Origin: Alkalibacillus silvisoli
GTDB taxonomy: Bacteria > Bacillota > Bacilli > Bacillales > Alkalibacillaceae
Direction of reading: 5' to 3'
Length of the DNA: 64,000 bases
Assembly (NCBI RefSeq): GCF_039521975.1
Contig: NZ_BAAACZ010000015.1
Span: 43,824 to 107,823 of the forward strand
The notes beneath the pieces were generated by a model. That model was not told the DNA's origin and searched no databases. It worked only from the letters and a program-made list of their open reading frames with translations. This document shows positions 42,213 to 51,709 of the stretch, piece after piece; positions within the stretch are counted from its first letter, which is position 1, and every line of letters begins with the position of its first letter. A program made the translations under genes and the position numbers.

Positions 42213-42788
42213 TTAATGTCTGGCATAATTCAAACCTAGGTTGTATGCTCGGTTCATCCACGCTTCCATATATCCAGGCTGAGGTTTGATCGTTTCGTAT
42301 AGTAGTTCAAATTTAGAGTTTGGGATTCCGCAATAATCAGCTAAACCGACATTGAAGTAATGTGACATCATTTGATCATAATGTCTTTTCTCGAATCGTT
42401 CAATTGGAGCACCTGCTAGGCTAAGCCATAACACTCGTTCGTGATGAAGTTTACCAGGGCCATAAGCAAAACCCCAATTCCAAACACGATCTATATATCC
42501 TTTTAGCATAGCAGGCATACTCCACCACCAAAGTGGGAACACAAAAGCCAACGCATCGTGTTCTTGCATTCTTTTCATTTCCCTCTCTACCTCAGAAGAA
42601 TAATGTTGACGATTAGCTGACCAATCTGGTTCATCTTTTTCCCACAACACTGGATTGAAATCGCTGCGGTACAAATCTAATACTTCTGTTTCGTGTCCTG
42701 CCTCTTTAAGCCCTTGTACGAAACAGTCTGCAATCGTAAAAGTTAAGGAGTCCTTCCTTGGGTGTGTGACAACTGTCAGTACTTTCAT
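42213..42788 (-). CDS. Flavodoxin-fold NAD(P)H oxidoreductase
   Basis: The 191-residue protein from MKVLTVVTHPRKDSLTF carries the features of the MdaB/YwrO/NQO family: a TxxHPRxxS phosphate loop, FVFPLWWWSMPAMLKGYIDRV and FAYGPG. It is a soluble FMN- or FAD-dependent quinone or nitro reductase. An ArsR-type regulator gene lies just upstream on the same strand. Its stop codon abuts the intron remnant. Confidence 0.88.
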   Translation of the reverse strand: MKVLTVVTHPRKDSLTFTIADCFVQGLKEAGHETEVLDLYRSDFNPVLWEKDEPDWSANRQHYSSEVEREMKRMQEHDALAFVFPLWWWSMPAMLKGYIDRVWNWGFAYGPGKLHHERVLWLSLAGAPIERFEKRHYDQMMSHYFNVGLADYCGIPNSKFELLYETIKPQPGYMEAWMNRAYNLGLNYARH

Positions 42789-42896
42789 TAAAAGCAACCC
42801 TCTTTCCAATAGTTTTTGTGATTGTTATATGGGAATGATAAATCTATATAATTAAATATCGAAAAATAACGATATAAAAACTTAAGAAAAACTGCC

Positions 42897-43211
42897 TTAA
42901 AGTTTTTCTTTCAAGTATATGGCCGCTTCTTGAATGGTGTTCTCATTTCTTCTATAATAGGTCCACTTCCCGCGGCGTTCAGATTTTAATAGTCCAGCTT
43001 TCTGCATCATAGATAAATACTGAGATGTGGTTGATTGGGATAGGTTTGTCTTCTGTTGAATAACTCCTACACAAACACCGCCTTTCTCATCAATATTTCT
43101 TGGTGATTTATCAGGGGGATTATCAAAATGTTTTTCAGGTTCTTTCAACCATCTCAGTATTTCTAATCGCATTTCATTGGACAAGGCTTTATAAATATCA
43201 ATATGTCTCAT
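42897..43211 (-). CDS. ArsR-family winged-helix regulator
   Basis: This 104-residue regulator opens IDIYKALSNEMRLEILRWL and has a recognition helix (LSQSTTSQYLSMMQKAGLL) and a wing (RRGKWTYYRR). A single CVG motif is present but not the CxC metal site. It probably controls itself and the downstream oxidoreductase gene, responding to redox or electrophiles rather than a metal. The last point is inference. Confidence 0.85.
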   Translation of the reverse strand: MRHIDIYKALSNEMRLEILRWLKEPEKHFDNPPDKSPRNIDEKGGVCVGVIQQKTNLSQSTTSQYLSMMQKAGLLKSERRGKWTYYRRNENTIQEAAIYLKEKL

Positions 43212-43398
43212 AAATTAAGTCTAATCGTTTTTTCTCGATATGTCAATATAAAAAACATTTTATTGTTGTTCGTCCGTGATATTGTCATAGTGTAACTCTT
43301 CAGTGAAAATGTCATATATGGGACAGGAGAGAATTTCATTGATTAAAGTATTTTCCGGAAATTAAATGGTTTTATCAGAGGTTAAAGAGGGAGTTACT

Positions 43399-43704
43399 AT
43401 GAATTTTGGTTTAAAAAATGAAGACTTAAATGAGATAAATAACCTATTAAGTCGATACCCTGAGGTTGAAAAGGTGATCGTTTTCGGCAGTCGAGCAATG
43501 GGCAATTATAAAAAAGGTTCAGATGTTGACCTTGCCATTATGGGTAAGGAGATCACTCAAGAGACGCTTAATCAAATTAACTTCTGGTTGAATGAAGAAT
43601 CATCGATGCCTTATTTTTTTGATGTGATACAATATGAACAGATTTCTAATGACAGTTTAAAGCAACATATTGATGAAAGTGGATTTGTACTACTACCATA
43701 CTAG
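43399..43704 (+). CDS. MNT-type minimal nucleotidyltransferase (antitoxin-like)
   Basis: The start is taken as the ATG at 43399 after GAGGGAG, giving 101 residues. VIVFGSRAMGNYKKGSDVDLAIMG is the GSxxxGxxxxxSDxDL motif of MNT proteins, and a third acidic residue is in FFDVIQ. Such proteins are usually paired with a HEPN (DUF86) toxin and AMPylate it. No HEPN gene is next to it, so it is a lone copy. Confidence 0.85.
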   Translation: MNFGLKNEDLNEINNLLSRYPEVEKVIVFGSRAMGNYKKGSDVDLAIMGKEITQETLNQINFWLNEESSMPYFFDVIQYEQISNDSLKQHIDESGFVLLPY

Positions 43705-43715
43705 GAGGAACACAA

Positions 43716-44231
43716 ATGGAAAACAACCTACAACTTCGCCCATTAGAAAAAGAAGATTTAGATTTCATTTATAAGATGAGAACCAACCCAAATATCATGG
43801 ACTATTGGTTTGAAGAACCTTATACAACGAAGGAAAAAATGGTTAAAGAATATGAAAACGCGCTAAATAGTGATTCACACAGATCTTTTATTCTTTTTCA
43901 CTCAAACGAGAGAGTTGGGTATCTCGGTCTTTTTGATATTGACCAGCGTCATCGTAACGCAGAGTTTGCTATTATGTTCGATCCTGATCATCAAGGTAAA
44001 GGTTATGCAGCGCCGGCTACAAGGTTGACAGTTGAGTATGGTTTTAATCAGTTAAATTTAAACAAAATCTTCCTATACGTTGTCAAACACAATGAAAAAG
44101 CTGTTCACCTTTATCAAAAGGTCGGATTCAAAATTGAAGGCGAACTGAAAGAGCACTTCTTCGTGGATGGAAGTTATCATGATACGCTCATGATGGGATT
44201 GCTGCGGGAAGATTATGTGCCCGGAAAATAA
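43716..44231 (+). CDS. GNAT acetyltransferase (SpeG-like)
   Basis: The 171-residue protein has GNAT motifs: AEFAIMFDPDHQGKGYAAPA (acetyl-CoA loop) and NEKAVHLYQKVGFKIEGELKEHFFVDGSYHDTLMMGLL. The opening LRPLEKEDLDFIY and WFEEPY resemble spermidine N-acetyltransferase SpeG. The ATG follows AGGAGG, 12 bases after the nucleotidyltransferase stop, so the two are likely co-transcribed. Confidence 0.88.
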   Translation: MENNLQLRPLEKEDLDFIYKMRTNPNIMDYWFEEPYTTKEKMVKEYENALNSDSHRSFILFHSNERVGYLGLFDIDQRHRNAEFAIMFDPDHQGKGYAAPATRLTVEYGFNQLNLNKIFLYVVKHNEKAVHLYQKVGFKIEGELKEHFFVDGSYHDTLMMGLLREDYVPGK

Positions 44232-44405
44232 GTTGACGGTTTCTGAAACGGTGTAGTCGTTTCAAGTGGAAAGTGATCAAGGTCATAAACAAGAGTAAGC
44301 AGATCGCCCCATAGGGAAAGAGGAGCTAAACCAAGAAATTGGTTCATTATAAACGGGATGGTAAATTATATAGAGAAAATCGTAAATTTAATACGATTTT
44401 CATTT

Positions 44406-44634
44406 CATAAAGCCAAAAGCCCAGTTAACCTTTATTGATTATCTGGGCCAAACCACATACTATCTTTATTTACTTCAAACTAATCGTTATCTTTCCGTTC
44501 ATCCGCTAAGTCATTAATTTTTTTAGCAGCTTGTTCAACCATTTCGTCAACAGACATAACAATGTCTGTATCGTATTTTGGCTCTTTTGAAATATCGAAC
44601 TGGAGTTCCTCAGCATATGGTGCAGCCCTATTCA
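44406..44634. repeat. 229-bp duplication, copy A (with gene fragment)
   Basis: This stretch is identical by eye to 50670-50898 in direct orientation. It contains the last 50 or so codons (44480-44634, minus strand) of the hypothetical gene at 50744-51427 plus its downstream hairpin (AAGCCCAGTTAACC...). The join at 44635 cuts the gene. The remaining 44635-44870 shows no gene, only a decayed membrane-protein-like frame near 44700-44760. Confidence 0.9.
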
Positions 44635-44870
44635 ACTTTTGAAGAAGAGATACGAAAGAATTGAGTATATTTTTAATTCCAGTAATTATTCATAATGTCA
44701 CGTGTCCATTGGGGTTGTACTGTTGATTCTGTTGGAAGGAATTATTTCATAACTGGTTTAATATCTAATATCGGTGTCTCGTTAATGCAATTTTATAAAA
44801 AAGTTTAATCAAGTTCTAATGTGATCTTCAAAATCGCGCTTCGTTTGATAAAAAAGATAATGCAATATAA

Positions 44871-45347
44871 TCATGACTGAAGTTGATATGATTGATCCCT
44901 GACTACTACCGTTTCTGGTTCAAATCGTACGAACATCCAGTCCATATCACCTAACACAGCACTGAAGCGTGGATCCCATCGTTCTTGTTTTCCCATATAA
45001 CGATTTAATAGACGTTCTACTCGTGCAGCATCTTGTGGCACAAGGGTCGCTTTTCCACGGAAACCAACATGGTGGACCAGTCCTGTTTCAACGTTAAAAT
45101 CCACTACCCCAATAGCAGATCGGGGGTCACGTTCAATCCGTTTCGGAAAGGAGTCAGTCCTGTAGTTTCCAATAATCCAGATTTTCTCATTTTCCCATAA
45201 AAACCATACAGGCGACTCGCGAGGACCATCCTCATGATAGGTAGATAAGTGAGCAAAAAGGGGACGTGAGAGGATTTCTTCAAGAAGACGTCGGTGCGCA
45301 CTCTCATCAACGCCAAACTGAGCACCAGTATTTTGGACAATTTTCAT
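44871..45347 (-). CDS. Pyridoxamine 5'-phosphate oxidase-fold (FMN-binding) protein
   Basis: The ATG at 45347 follows AGGAGGTC by 8 bases and gives 158 residues. PLFAHLSTYHEDGPRESPVWFLWENEKIWI and RDPRSAIGVVD are typical of the split-barrel FMN/F420/haem-binding PNPOx-like family. The enzyme specificity is unknown. It is monocistronic. Confidence 0.85.
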   Translation of the reverse strand: MKIVQNTGAQFGVDESAHRRLLEEILSRPLFAHLSTYHEDGPRESPVWFLWENEKIWIIGNYRTDSFPKRIERDPRSAIGVVDFNVETGLVHHVGFRGKATLVPQDAARVERLLNRYMGKQERWDPRFSAVLGDMDWMFVRFEPETVVVRDQSYQLQS

Positions 45348-46100
45348 AAATATAGACCTCCTAAACTGCAGTTTTTCTTCAAGAATATGGCCTGATTGCG
45401 GCAGGTTGCTTTCCATAAAAATACCCTTTGGATAGTTTACGTGTTCTTATTCACAAATTACCCAAAAATTTGGGCTACAATTCCGAATAATGTACAGTTC
45501 TATCTCCTGCGGTTTTTTTATTAATCTTATTTTAAAAGAACAATCTTTATTATTGTAGCTTTAAAATAAAATTTGATCAAAAATAACTCACAAACCCTTA
45601 TATTCCCGTAAACATAAGGATCCATTTTGAAAAAAGACTGCAAAATGGATTTCAAATCTTCGTTTGGTTTTTTATAATAAAGTCTGATTATTTCACTTTT
45701 CCATCAACAATGGATGAGATTCACCAATCACTTACAGCCTAAATAAACTGACGACTTCGTTTTAAAAATTATGTGTGATTAGAAATCCATGAATACCTGT
45801 TCCCACTTAACCCAATAACTCCTTATAACCATTTGAAGTTATAAGGAGACAAACGCTTTCCTTTTTTAAAATTGTATTGTTATTCATAGCTTGATATAAA
45901 GCGCCTAATACCAAGGAAGAAGAACGTTCTGCATAAATTCCGATTTTTGATAAGGATTTTGATAGATAGCAGCTTTCTCAGTTGGGATAACATGAACATG
46001 ACCTTCCGATTCCTTTATAGCCTTAATACTTTGATAAGTCACAGTTGATTAAGTCCGTATAATTGTGTAAAAAAGAATGAGTCATTTCACTCCCTCTTGG
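45348..46100. other. 750-bp stretch without a gene
   Basis: AT-rich with no reading frame that looks real. An 11-bp hairpin lies at 45819-45848 (CTCCTTATAAC/GTTATAAGGAG). The last part (about 46050-46100) is probably the left end of the IS256-type element whose fragment follows. Confidence 0.5.
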
Positions 46101-46143
46101 ATACAATGTTTTTAAGCCAAAAAACAAGAAAAGGGGAATTGAA

Positions 46144-46362
46144 ATGACTCAATTACAGTTTAACCTAGACATGGGCCTTTTAAAAGATTCAGTTGTAAAT
46201 TCTGATATGGAGGAGGTAATTAAAACAGCTATTGTCTTATTATTAAATGAATATATGGAAAAGGAACGTGATGAATACCTAAAGGTTCCTTCATATGAAC
46301 GTTTTGATTATAGAAATGGTTATTACGAAAGAAAACTTGTATCAACTTTTACAGATAACTAA
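46144..46362 (+). pseudogene. IS256-family transposase 5' fragment
   Basis: The 72 codons encode MTQLQFNLDMGLLKDSV...EEVIKTAIVLLLNEYMEKERDEYL...YERFDYRNGYYERKL, the N-terminal region of IS256/mutator transposases. It stops after STFTDN where the rest of the element is lost. The ATG follows AAAGGGG. Confidence 0.88.
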
Positions 46363-46412
46363 GGACTTGACTAGATTCGTTATCTTTAGGCAAGTAATGC
46401 ATATGGGATGCT

Positions 46413-47534
46413 TCACATCAAATATGTCAACAAGATTGGCAGTCCTCCTGTGACCATTAGCAAACCAACGATGAGGAGCCACGCTAATGGGCGGGCGAAG
46501 TTAATCGTCCAGCCTACACCAAACCTCTTTTCCATAAACAGTGCTGGATCGTGACGATTGACATAAAATATCCCTAGTTTCCAATGACGGTCAAGATCGC
46601 GTTCGATTTTGTCCTCACGTCCGTTTTTGTCAGTGATACGGATTCGCGTACCCCCTTGCCCCGTTGAGAATGCTAAGACAATGGCCCCAATTACGATGAC
46701 GGCTGACAATCCCAGAGTCGCAGTTGTGATAACCCAGTCTGGTAGTGTATAGATGAACGAAAGCTGAATGACAACAAACAGTAGAACCATTACTGTTCCA
46801 TTTACTATAGTAAAAGCAGACCACCGCCGACGAAAGCGACTGCTTTGTTTCAAAGACTTTTCTGGATTTGAAGGATCCACAGACTGCTTCGCGATGCGGA
46901 TAACGTAACTCACTCCGATAAAAACGCCAATCATGATTAGCTGCATCATCGGGATGAAGGAAACACTGAGCCATGATTTTTCTGCTGTACGCGTCACCTC
47001 ACCCTCGAAATTGTACTGTAACGGGATGGTATCTGGAATCTGATCATAAGTCATTACTGTCAGCAAAACTGTCCCCGCCCATATCGCTGCTGAAACCCAA
47101 AACCAATGCATAGAATGGGTCAATCCCCTTTGTTGAAATCTTATATCGACAATGGTGCGCTCTACTTTGTCCCTCTCCCAATCTTTGTCTTTTTTCAACT
47201 GTTTCATTTCTAAGTGAAATTTCAAATATACGCAAAATGCAAGGATGACTAAAGAGACGACAGCAAGCGGAATCACCCCTCCTGTTATTAAAGGTGTATA
47301 CTGCCACACGATGATTGAAAGAGCCAAAATGAACAAAGCCGTTCCAAACATCCAACGTAAGTAACGCTTGCGCATCTCTTCCAATTCGGGGTTTTGGTAC
47401 ATTTCTTCCGGAATTGAAACCCCAAAACTTTCTGTTCGCCGTGTTAAATAAGGAATTGAAGCCAACACCAAAAATACGGGTATAAAAATAATTGCTAGTA
47501 ACGTCCATGATATTGTTGTTCCCACTCGTTTCAC
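46413..47534 (-). CDS. DUF1648/DUF5808 membrane protein
   Basis: The 373-residue polytopic protein has the DUF1648 motif YDQIPDTIPLQYNFEGE between membrane helices and a C-terminal DUF5808 region (HWKLGIFYVNRHDPALFMEKRFGVGWTINFARP). It overlaps the upstream GntR gene by 4 bp. Such GntR-DUF1648 pairs are common in Bacillus and Clostridia and are sometimes called SdpI-like immunity proteins. The function here is unknown. Confidence 0.88.
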   Translation of the reverse strand: MKRVGTTISWTLLAIIFIPVFLVLASIPYLTRRTESFGVSIPEEMYQNPELEEMRKRYLRWMFGTALFILALSIIVWQYTPLITGGVIPLAVVSLVILAFCVYLKFHLEMKQLKKDKDWERDKVERTIVDIRFQQRGLTHSMHWFWVSAAIWAGTVLLTVMTYDQIPDTIPLQYNFEGEVTRTAEKSWLSVSFIPMMQLIMIGVFIGVSYVIRIAKQSVDPSNPEKSLKQSSRFRRRWSAFTIVNGTVMVLLFVVIQLSFIYTLPDWVITTATLGLSAVIVIGAIVLAFSTGQGGTRIRITDKNGREDKIERDLDRHWKLGIFYVNRHDPALFMEKRFGVGWTINFARPLAWLLIVGLLMVTGGLPILLTYLM

Positions 47535-47914
47535 TCTCCTTGAATATCATCAAAGTATTGTCGGCACATTTGCATGAGGGTGTGTTTATCCAATCCTCTA
47601 CACATTGATTCAGCGATGAGCGGACGCATTTCTTGTTCCAATTTGCTCCGAAATGTATCGTCTGCTTCGGGGATGCCTTGTGGGTTGATAACAGCTCCCT
47701 TTTGTCGATGGATTTGAATGTATTCATCTTGTTTAAGAAGTCCATATACTTTGTTTACTGTATGCAAGTTGATACCGATATCAGAAGCCAAAGAACGGAC
47801 AGACGGCAATGTATCACCCGGTTGCACTTGTTTTGTAGCGATCCCTTCGATAATTTGATTCTTTAACTGTTTGTAAATTGGAATGTCAGATTCAAAATCG
47901 AGTTCGATCAGCAT
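47531..47914 (-). CDS. GntR-family regulator (YtrA/YhcF type)
   Basis: The 127-residue protein has the N-terminal winged helix (IYKQLKNQIIEGIATKQVQPGDTLPSVRSLASDIGINLHTVNKVYGLL) and a short C-terminal dimerisation region, as in YtrA-type regulators. It opens MLIELDFESDIPIYKQL. It is coupled to the DUF1648 gene. A perfect dyad at 47967-47995 is the likely operator. Confidence 0.9.
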   Translation of the reverse strand: MLIELDFESDIPIYKQLKNQIIEGIATKQVQPGDTLPSVRSLASDIGINLHTVNKVYGLLKQDEYIQIHRQKGAVINPQGIPEADDTFRSKLEQEMRPLIAESMCRGLDKHTLMQMCRQYFDDIQGE

Positions 47915-47966
47915 AAAGTTCCCCCTTCGTGATTCATAGGTAGAAAATGAGTGATGTTAGTTATTA

Positions 47967-47995
47967 TATCTGTTATACTTATAATATAACAGATA
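47967..47995. promoter_or_regulatory. Operator of GntR/DUF1648 operon
   Basis: TATCTGTTATA and TATAACAGATA form perfect 11-bp arms around a 7-base centre, about 55 bp upstream of the regulator start codon. Confidence 0.75.
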
Positions 47996-48174
47996 GCGTA
48001 ATGATGTCAATAAAGTTTGTATAGTTGTGCGGAAATGACCACAGAGGCTGCGCTCCATTTCTCAGCCGTGTTTTCAAAAAGAGAAATCTATAAGAAATGT
48101 GATTCTATTCCACATGCTATGATAAGGTTGCCAGGGTCAACATGCTTATAGTCGTGGTACGATAGGAATGCTGG

Positions 48175-48290
48175 TTGAAGTCCGGAGACAGTTTTCGAAA
48201 TATGGAATATTTCAAAGTCATCGGAGAAAAAATCGAAAAGATTGATGTCTACTTCGGATATGATTTGCGAAATAGGCTCATTTCTTCCAC
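48175..48290 (+). pseudogene. NTF2/SnoaL-like 3' remnant
   Basis: About 35 codons (NMEYFKVIGEKIEKIDVYFG) resemble the C-terminal strand pair of nuclear-transport-factor-2-like proteins. The 5' part is missing and the frame runs on into the next gene. Confidence 0.4.
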
Positions 48291-48361
48291 TGAAGGGAGG
48301 AATAACGATGGCGGAGAAGATAGAGGATCGGTAGTAAAAAAGAAAAATCATCTATTCGCAG

Positions 48362-48949
48362 ATGGTTTCTCTGGCCAGATTTATTGAAGGTCCCAATGGT
48401 GAGATCGACTGGGGAATACCCGATGAAGAATTGTTCAGGTACATTAATGACCAAGAAATCACCTTTGACACTCACCTGTACGGAAGAAAAATGTATGAGA
48501 ACATGGAGGGATATTGGGCGAATTTAAACGAAAACCCTGCTGCCACGGAACACAAGGTCCAATTTGCCCGCACATGGCGAGAAATATCCAAAATCGTCTT
48601 TTCGAAGACGTTGGAAAAGGTGGAGTGGAACGCAAAGTTGGTAAGAGAAAATATCATGGAAGAGATGACACAATTGAAATCTCAATCTGGAAAGAATTTG
48701 TCGCTCGGTGGTGCACATCTCGCTTCGACATTTATGAAGCTCGACTTGATCGATGAATATCAGCTTTACGTCCATCCTGTTCTCTTGGGGAGAGGGACAC
48801 CGTTATGCAGGGCAATAGAAGATATAATCCTTCTCAAATTTGTTGAAGCGAGAACGTTCTCTTCAGGAGTCGTTCACTTCGCTATCAGAAGTCGAAATGA
48901 TAGAAAAGGGAGGCATGATTACAAAAACGATTTAAAATTATTAATATAA
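48362..48949 (+). CDS. Dihydrofolate reductase-like (RibD C-terminal) protein, start damaged
   Basis: From the first ATG (48362) 195 residues follow: FIEGPNGEIDWGIPDEELF, YGRKMYENMEGYW, LKSQSGKNLSLGGAHLASTFM and VHPVLLGRGTPLC, the DHFR/RibD-like family. The frame extends upstream as KRKIIYSQ to a stop. Family members usually start MRKIIYSQMVSLDGF, so the original start codon is lost, and LARF replaces LDGF. There is no ribosome-binding site. It may be weakly expressed or dead. Confidence 0.75.
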   Translation: MVSLARFIEGPNGEIDWGIPDEELFRYINDQEITFDTHLYGRKMYENMEGYWANLNENPAATEHKVQFARTWREISKIVFSKTLEKVEWNAKLVRENIMEEMTQLKSQSGKNLSLGGAHLASTFMKLDLIDEYQLYVHPVLLGRGTPLCRAIEDIILLKFVEARTFSSGVVHFAIRSRNDRKGRHDYKNDLKLLI

Positions 48950-49005
48950 AAGGGATATTATTCAAAAATGAAAATGACAGTTAGCGGGCTTTAATTTATT
49001 GTAGT

Positions 49006-49557
49006 ATGCTAATGATGCTCGATAAATGGAAGATAAGAGGAAAGCTAGAGGAGTGTCTTCGATTGAAGAGGAATTATTGGTTTATTAATTTGGGTATTGT
49101 TTGGACCGTTATCTTTGCAGGGATGAGCTTCTACTGGGCAATGGGCGGTATGCTTGGTGTTAGATCCTTAGGTGGAGCTGTGTTTGAGATGTCCATAAAC
49201 CCTGACCCTTCACTCATTATTAGTGTATGGTTAACCGGTTTTGTTAAATTACTTGGCGTCATATTATTGTTGATGCTTCTTGTTCAATGGAGAAAACCTA
49301 AAATAACTAGAACGCTTTACTACATCACTAAAATCGTAGGAGTTCTATTATTTGTTTATGGATTATTGAATTTCATAACTATTACAATGAGTGTGTTTAA
49401 TATTATGAATTTTGACTTAGACTCTTATGCAACTTTTTGGAGGCTAGCTTTTTGGGAACCATTCTGGATGGTAGGTGGGGTGTTTTACTTTTTTGCTGTT
49501 AAAATACACCAAGGGATTAGAAAGCCTTCAAAGAATGAGGGTTTCCTTTTATATTGA
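49006..49557 (+). CDS. DUF3995 membrane protein
   Basis: A 164-183-residue four-helix membrane protein. A TTG at 49063 has AGAGGAG 9 bases ahead and may be the true start. The ATG at 49006 has no such site. NYWFINLGIVWTVIFAGMSFYWAMGG and FWRLAFWEPFWMVGGVFYFFA are typical of DUF3995. The function is unknown. Confidence 0.78.
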   Translation: MLMMLDKWKIRGKLEECLRLKRNYWFINLGIVWTVIFAGMSFYWAMGGMLGVRSLGGAVFEMSINPDPSLIISVWLTGFVKLLGVILLLMLLVQWRKPKITRTLYYITKIVGVLLFVYGLLNFITITMSVFNIMNFDLDSYATFWRLAFWEPFWMVGGVFYFFAVKIHQGIRKPSKNEGFLLY

Positions 49558-49885
49558 TAGAAAAAGGTAAAGGAGGGGGTGGACAGTATTACAGACGGGA
49601 TCAGTGTCCCACGGGCCAGATCTCACAGGAAATGACTCTGAAAACCTTTATAAAAGCAATGAGTTGTTAACATAAAAAATAATCAATTTCGTTCTATTTA
49701 AATTGTAGCTTATTAAATAATCTTTGAGAAATGAGCACGAGGGTTAGAAATTAACAGTAGATTCATTAGCGACAACACACTGACTGTGAATGTGAACAGA
49801 ATTAGAAAAAAATGGAAAGTATAGGTCTGAAAGATGCCATTATTACCAAGACAGGCCTCGGTTACATGCTCAAGGAGTGAGATTC
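49558..49885. other. Intergenic stretch before broken kinase
   Basis: No gene is seen in these 328 bases. They form the junction between unrelated accessory genes. Confidence 0.4.
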
Positions 49886-50625
49886 ATGTATATGAGACAA
49901 ACGCTGCCATGGATACTTCTTTTTATCGTGTTTAATCTTTCAATTCTTTTAATCGGGATAATAGACACCGACATTCCACACCTCCCCGTGCTATACATCT
50001 GTATCATTAATACGGTTATGCTGTCTTTATTCCTGATATGGGATTTTTTCAGAGGCAGAAATTACAGGCTAGAGTTCATGCGTATTAAAAGAATTGAAGA
50101 AACAGACAGTCTGCCGGCTCTGTGACTCCTTACCAAAAAAAGCTGAATGCGCATCTGTCTGTGATGAGGAAATATCATAATGCCATACTGGAAAGTGAAT
50201 CCAAAAAGACCGAAGAGAATCTGGATGAACTGACAAGATGGATACACGATATGAAGATGCCGATGACCACGATGAAATTAATGATAGATGATCTGGATAA
50301 AAAGGAAAGGTCAGGGATGGAAAAGGAATGGCTCAGACTGGATGCCACGCTGAATGAAATGCTTTATAAGAAAAGGCTCACGAACATCAGCAACGATTTA
50401 TATATTGAAAGTGTTGAGATTGAAAATGTCATTTCAAATACTATCAGAAAATTGAGGGAAATCTGTATTGAAAAAGGGATCGGGTTCGATATGGATCTGC
50501 ATGTCACCCATATAGAGACAGATTTGAAGTGGTTCTCCTTTATGGTGGATCAGATTATCGGCAACAGCGTCAAATACTCTGGGGACAGTGACATTACAAT
50601 ATCCATCTATTTGATGGAAGGGTGA
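49886..50625 (+). pseudogene. BceS-type intramembrane-sensing histidine kinase, frameshifted and truncated
   Basis: The ATG at 49886 after AAGGAG opens two membrane helices with a very short loop (WILLFIVFNLSILLIGIID; VLYICIINTVMLSLFLIWDF), as in BceS kinases. The frame stops at 50125. The next frame, overlapping at 50122, continues with the DHp domain (LTRWIHDMKMPMTTMKLM, phospho-His context) and the start of the ATPase (IIGNSVKYSG). It then ends at 50625 before the G boxes. No BceR, BceA or BceB gene is adjacent. Confidence 0.85.
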
Positions 50626-50669
50626 CCGGAGCTAGACCGTCCGGGTCGTCACGGGAACAGCACGTGTCC

Positions 50670-50898
50670 CATAAAGCCAAAAGCCCAGTTAACCTTTATT
50701 GATTATCTGGGCCAAACCACATACTATCTTTATTTACTTCAAACTAATCGTTATCTTTCCGTTCATCCGCTAAGTCATTAATTTTTTTAGCAGCTTGTTC
50801 AACCATTTCGTCAACAGACATAACAATGTCTGTATCGTATTTTGGCTCTTTTGAAATATCGAACTGGAGTTCCTCAGCATATGGTGCAGCCCTATTCA
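50670..50898. repeat. 229-bp duplication, copy B
   Basis: This is the direct copy of 44406-44634. Here it lies at the intact 3' end of the hypothetical gene, so this is the parental location. It includes a hairpin AAAAGCCCAGTTAACC...CTGGGCC (about 50678-50714). Confidence 0.9.
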
Positions 50899-51427
50899 TC
50901 ATAAAAGCGGAGAAGATTTCACAATATTTTTCGCGTGCTTCCACTGCGTTTAATTTACCGTTAACAAGATCATTCATTAAGTTAAGTGCTAAAGTATTCG
51001 CGGCTTCCATATCACAACGGGAGGAAACTTCTCCCCTAGTTCTTTCAACAATAACACTTCCATCAAACTTTGCAATCTCACTAAATTTTTCAGGTGGGAC
51101 ATTATAATTAATGAAGTTCTCAATAACATCTGTGTGAGCCTGCGGAAAATCATGTGGGATTTCATCACGATAAACAATAGTTCGTTTCCAAGGGCCATTA
51201 TTATACCAAATCAGCCTACTTTGTGTTGATTCATTTGGTGGACCATATTTATCAATTGTAAGGTTAGCAGCTTTTTTAGACATGGCATTCCATTCATTTA
51301 TAATCGATTTGACTTTTTCAATGTCTTCTAATGTTTCAGTTGTTTTTTCTGCACCACCAAAAGTTTGCACTTTAAGGTCACTTCCCATTGCTACCTCTGC
51401 TGTTTTCCATTTTTCTTCTTGTTCCAT
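50744..51427 (-). CDS. Conserved hypothetical protein
   Basis: The ATG at 51427 follows AGAGGTG by 7 bases and gives 227 residues. The sequence is soluble and mixed, with recognisable but unnamed blocks: SRLIWYNNGPWKRTIVYRDE, FPQAHTDVIENFINYNVPPE and CDMEAANTLALNLMNDLV. It ends in a charged helix. I do not recognise a family. Part of the 3' end is duplicated 6 kb upstream. Confidence 0.75.
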   Translation of the reverse strand: MEQEEKWKTAEVAMGSDLKVQTFGGAEKTTETLEDIEKVKSIINEWNAMSKKAANLTIDKYGPPNESTQSRLIWYNNGPWKRTIVYRDEIPHDFPQAHTDVIENFINYNVPPEKFSEIAKFDGSVIVERTRGEVSSRCDMEAANTLALNLMNDLVNGKLNAVEAREKYCEIFSAFMMNRAAPYAEELQFDISKEPKYDTDIVMSVDEMVEQAAKKINDLADERKDND

Positions 51428-51709
51428 ATAGAACACCTCTTTTCATTTAATTTTTATTATTTTAGTTAAGCTATAAAATATACCGAAATAGTTGTACTAT
51501 TCTTTTGTGTTGGCTGACTGTATTAACCAGCTGAACTTCCTTTTTAAATTCGGGCTAGTGAGAAAGTCTGCGTCGTGCTTCGAATAACGAATGGTGCAAC
51601 ACGTGGCTGTTATTGGCTAGGTGTAACATAATCTAATATAGAGCAGGGATCATTATTATGAGATCTCGGTTCTTTTTTATGAAGTTCTAATTTTATTTAA
51701 AGAATATGG

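Noticed and set aside
41985..44240. Right end of the Tn7-like element close to the left end
   Set aside because: No inverted TGT-type terminus with 20-bp repeats or second GACAG was seen. The right end is lost or beyond this stretch.
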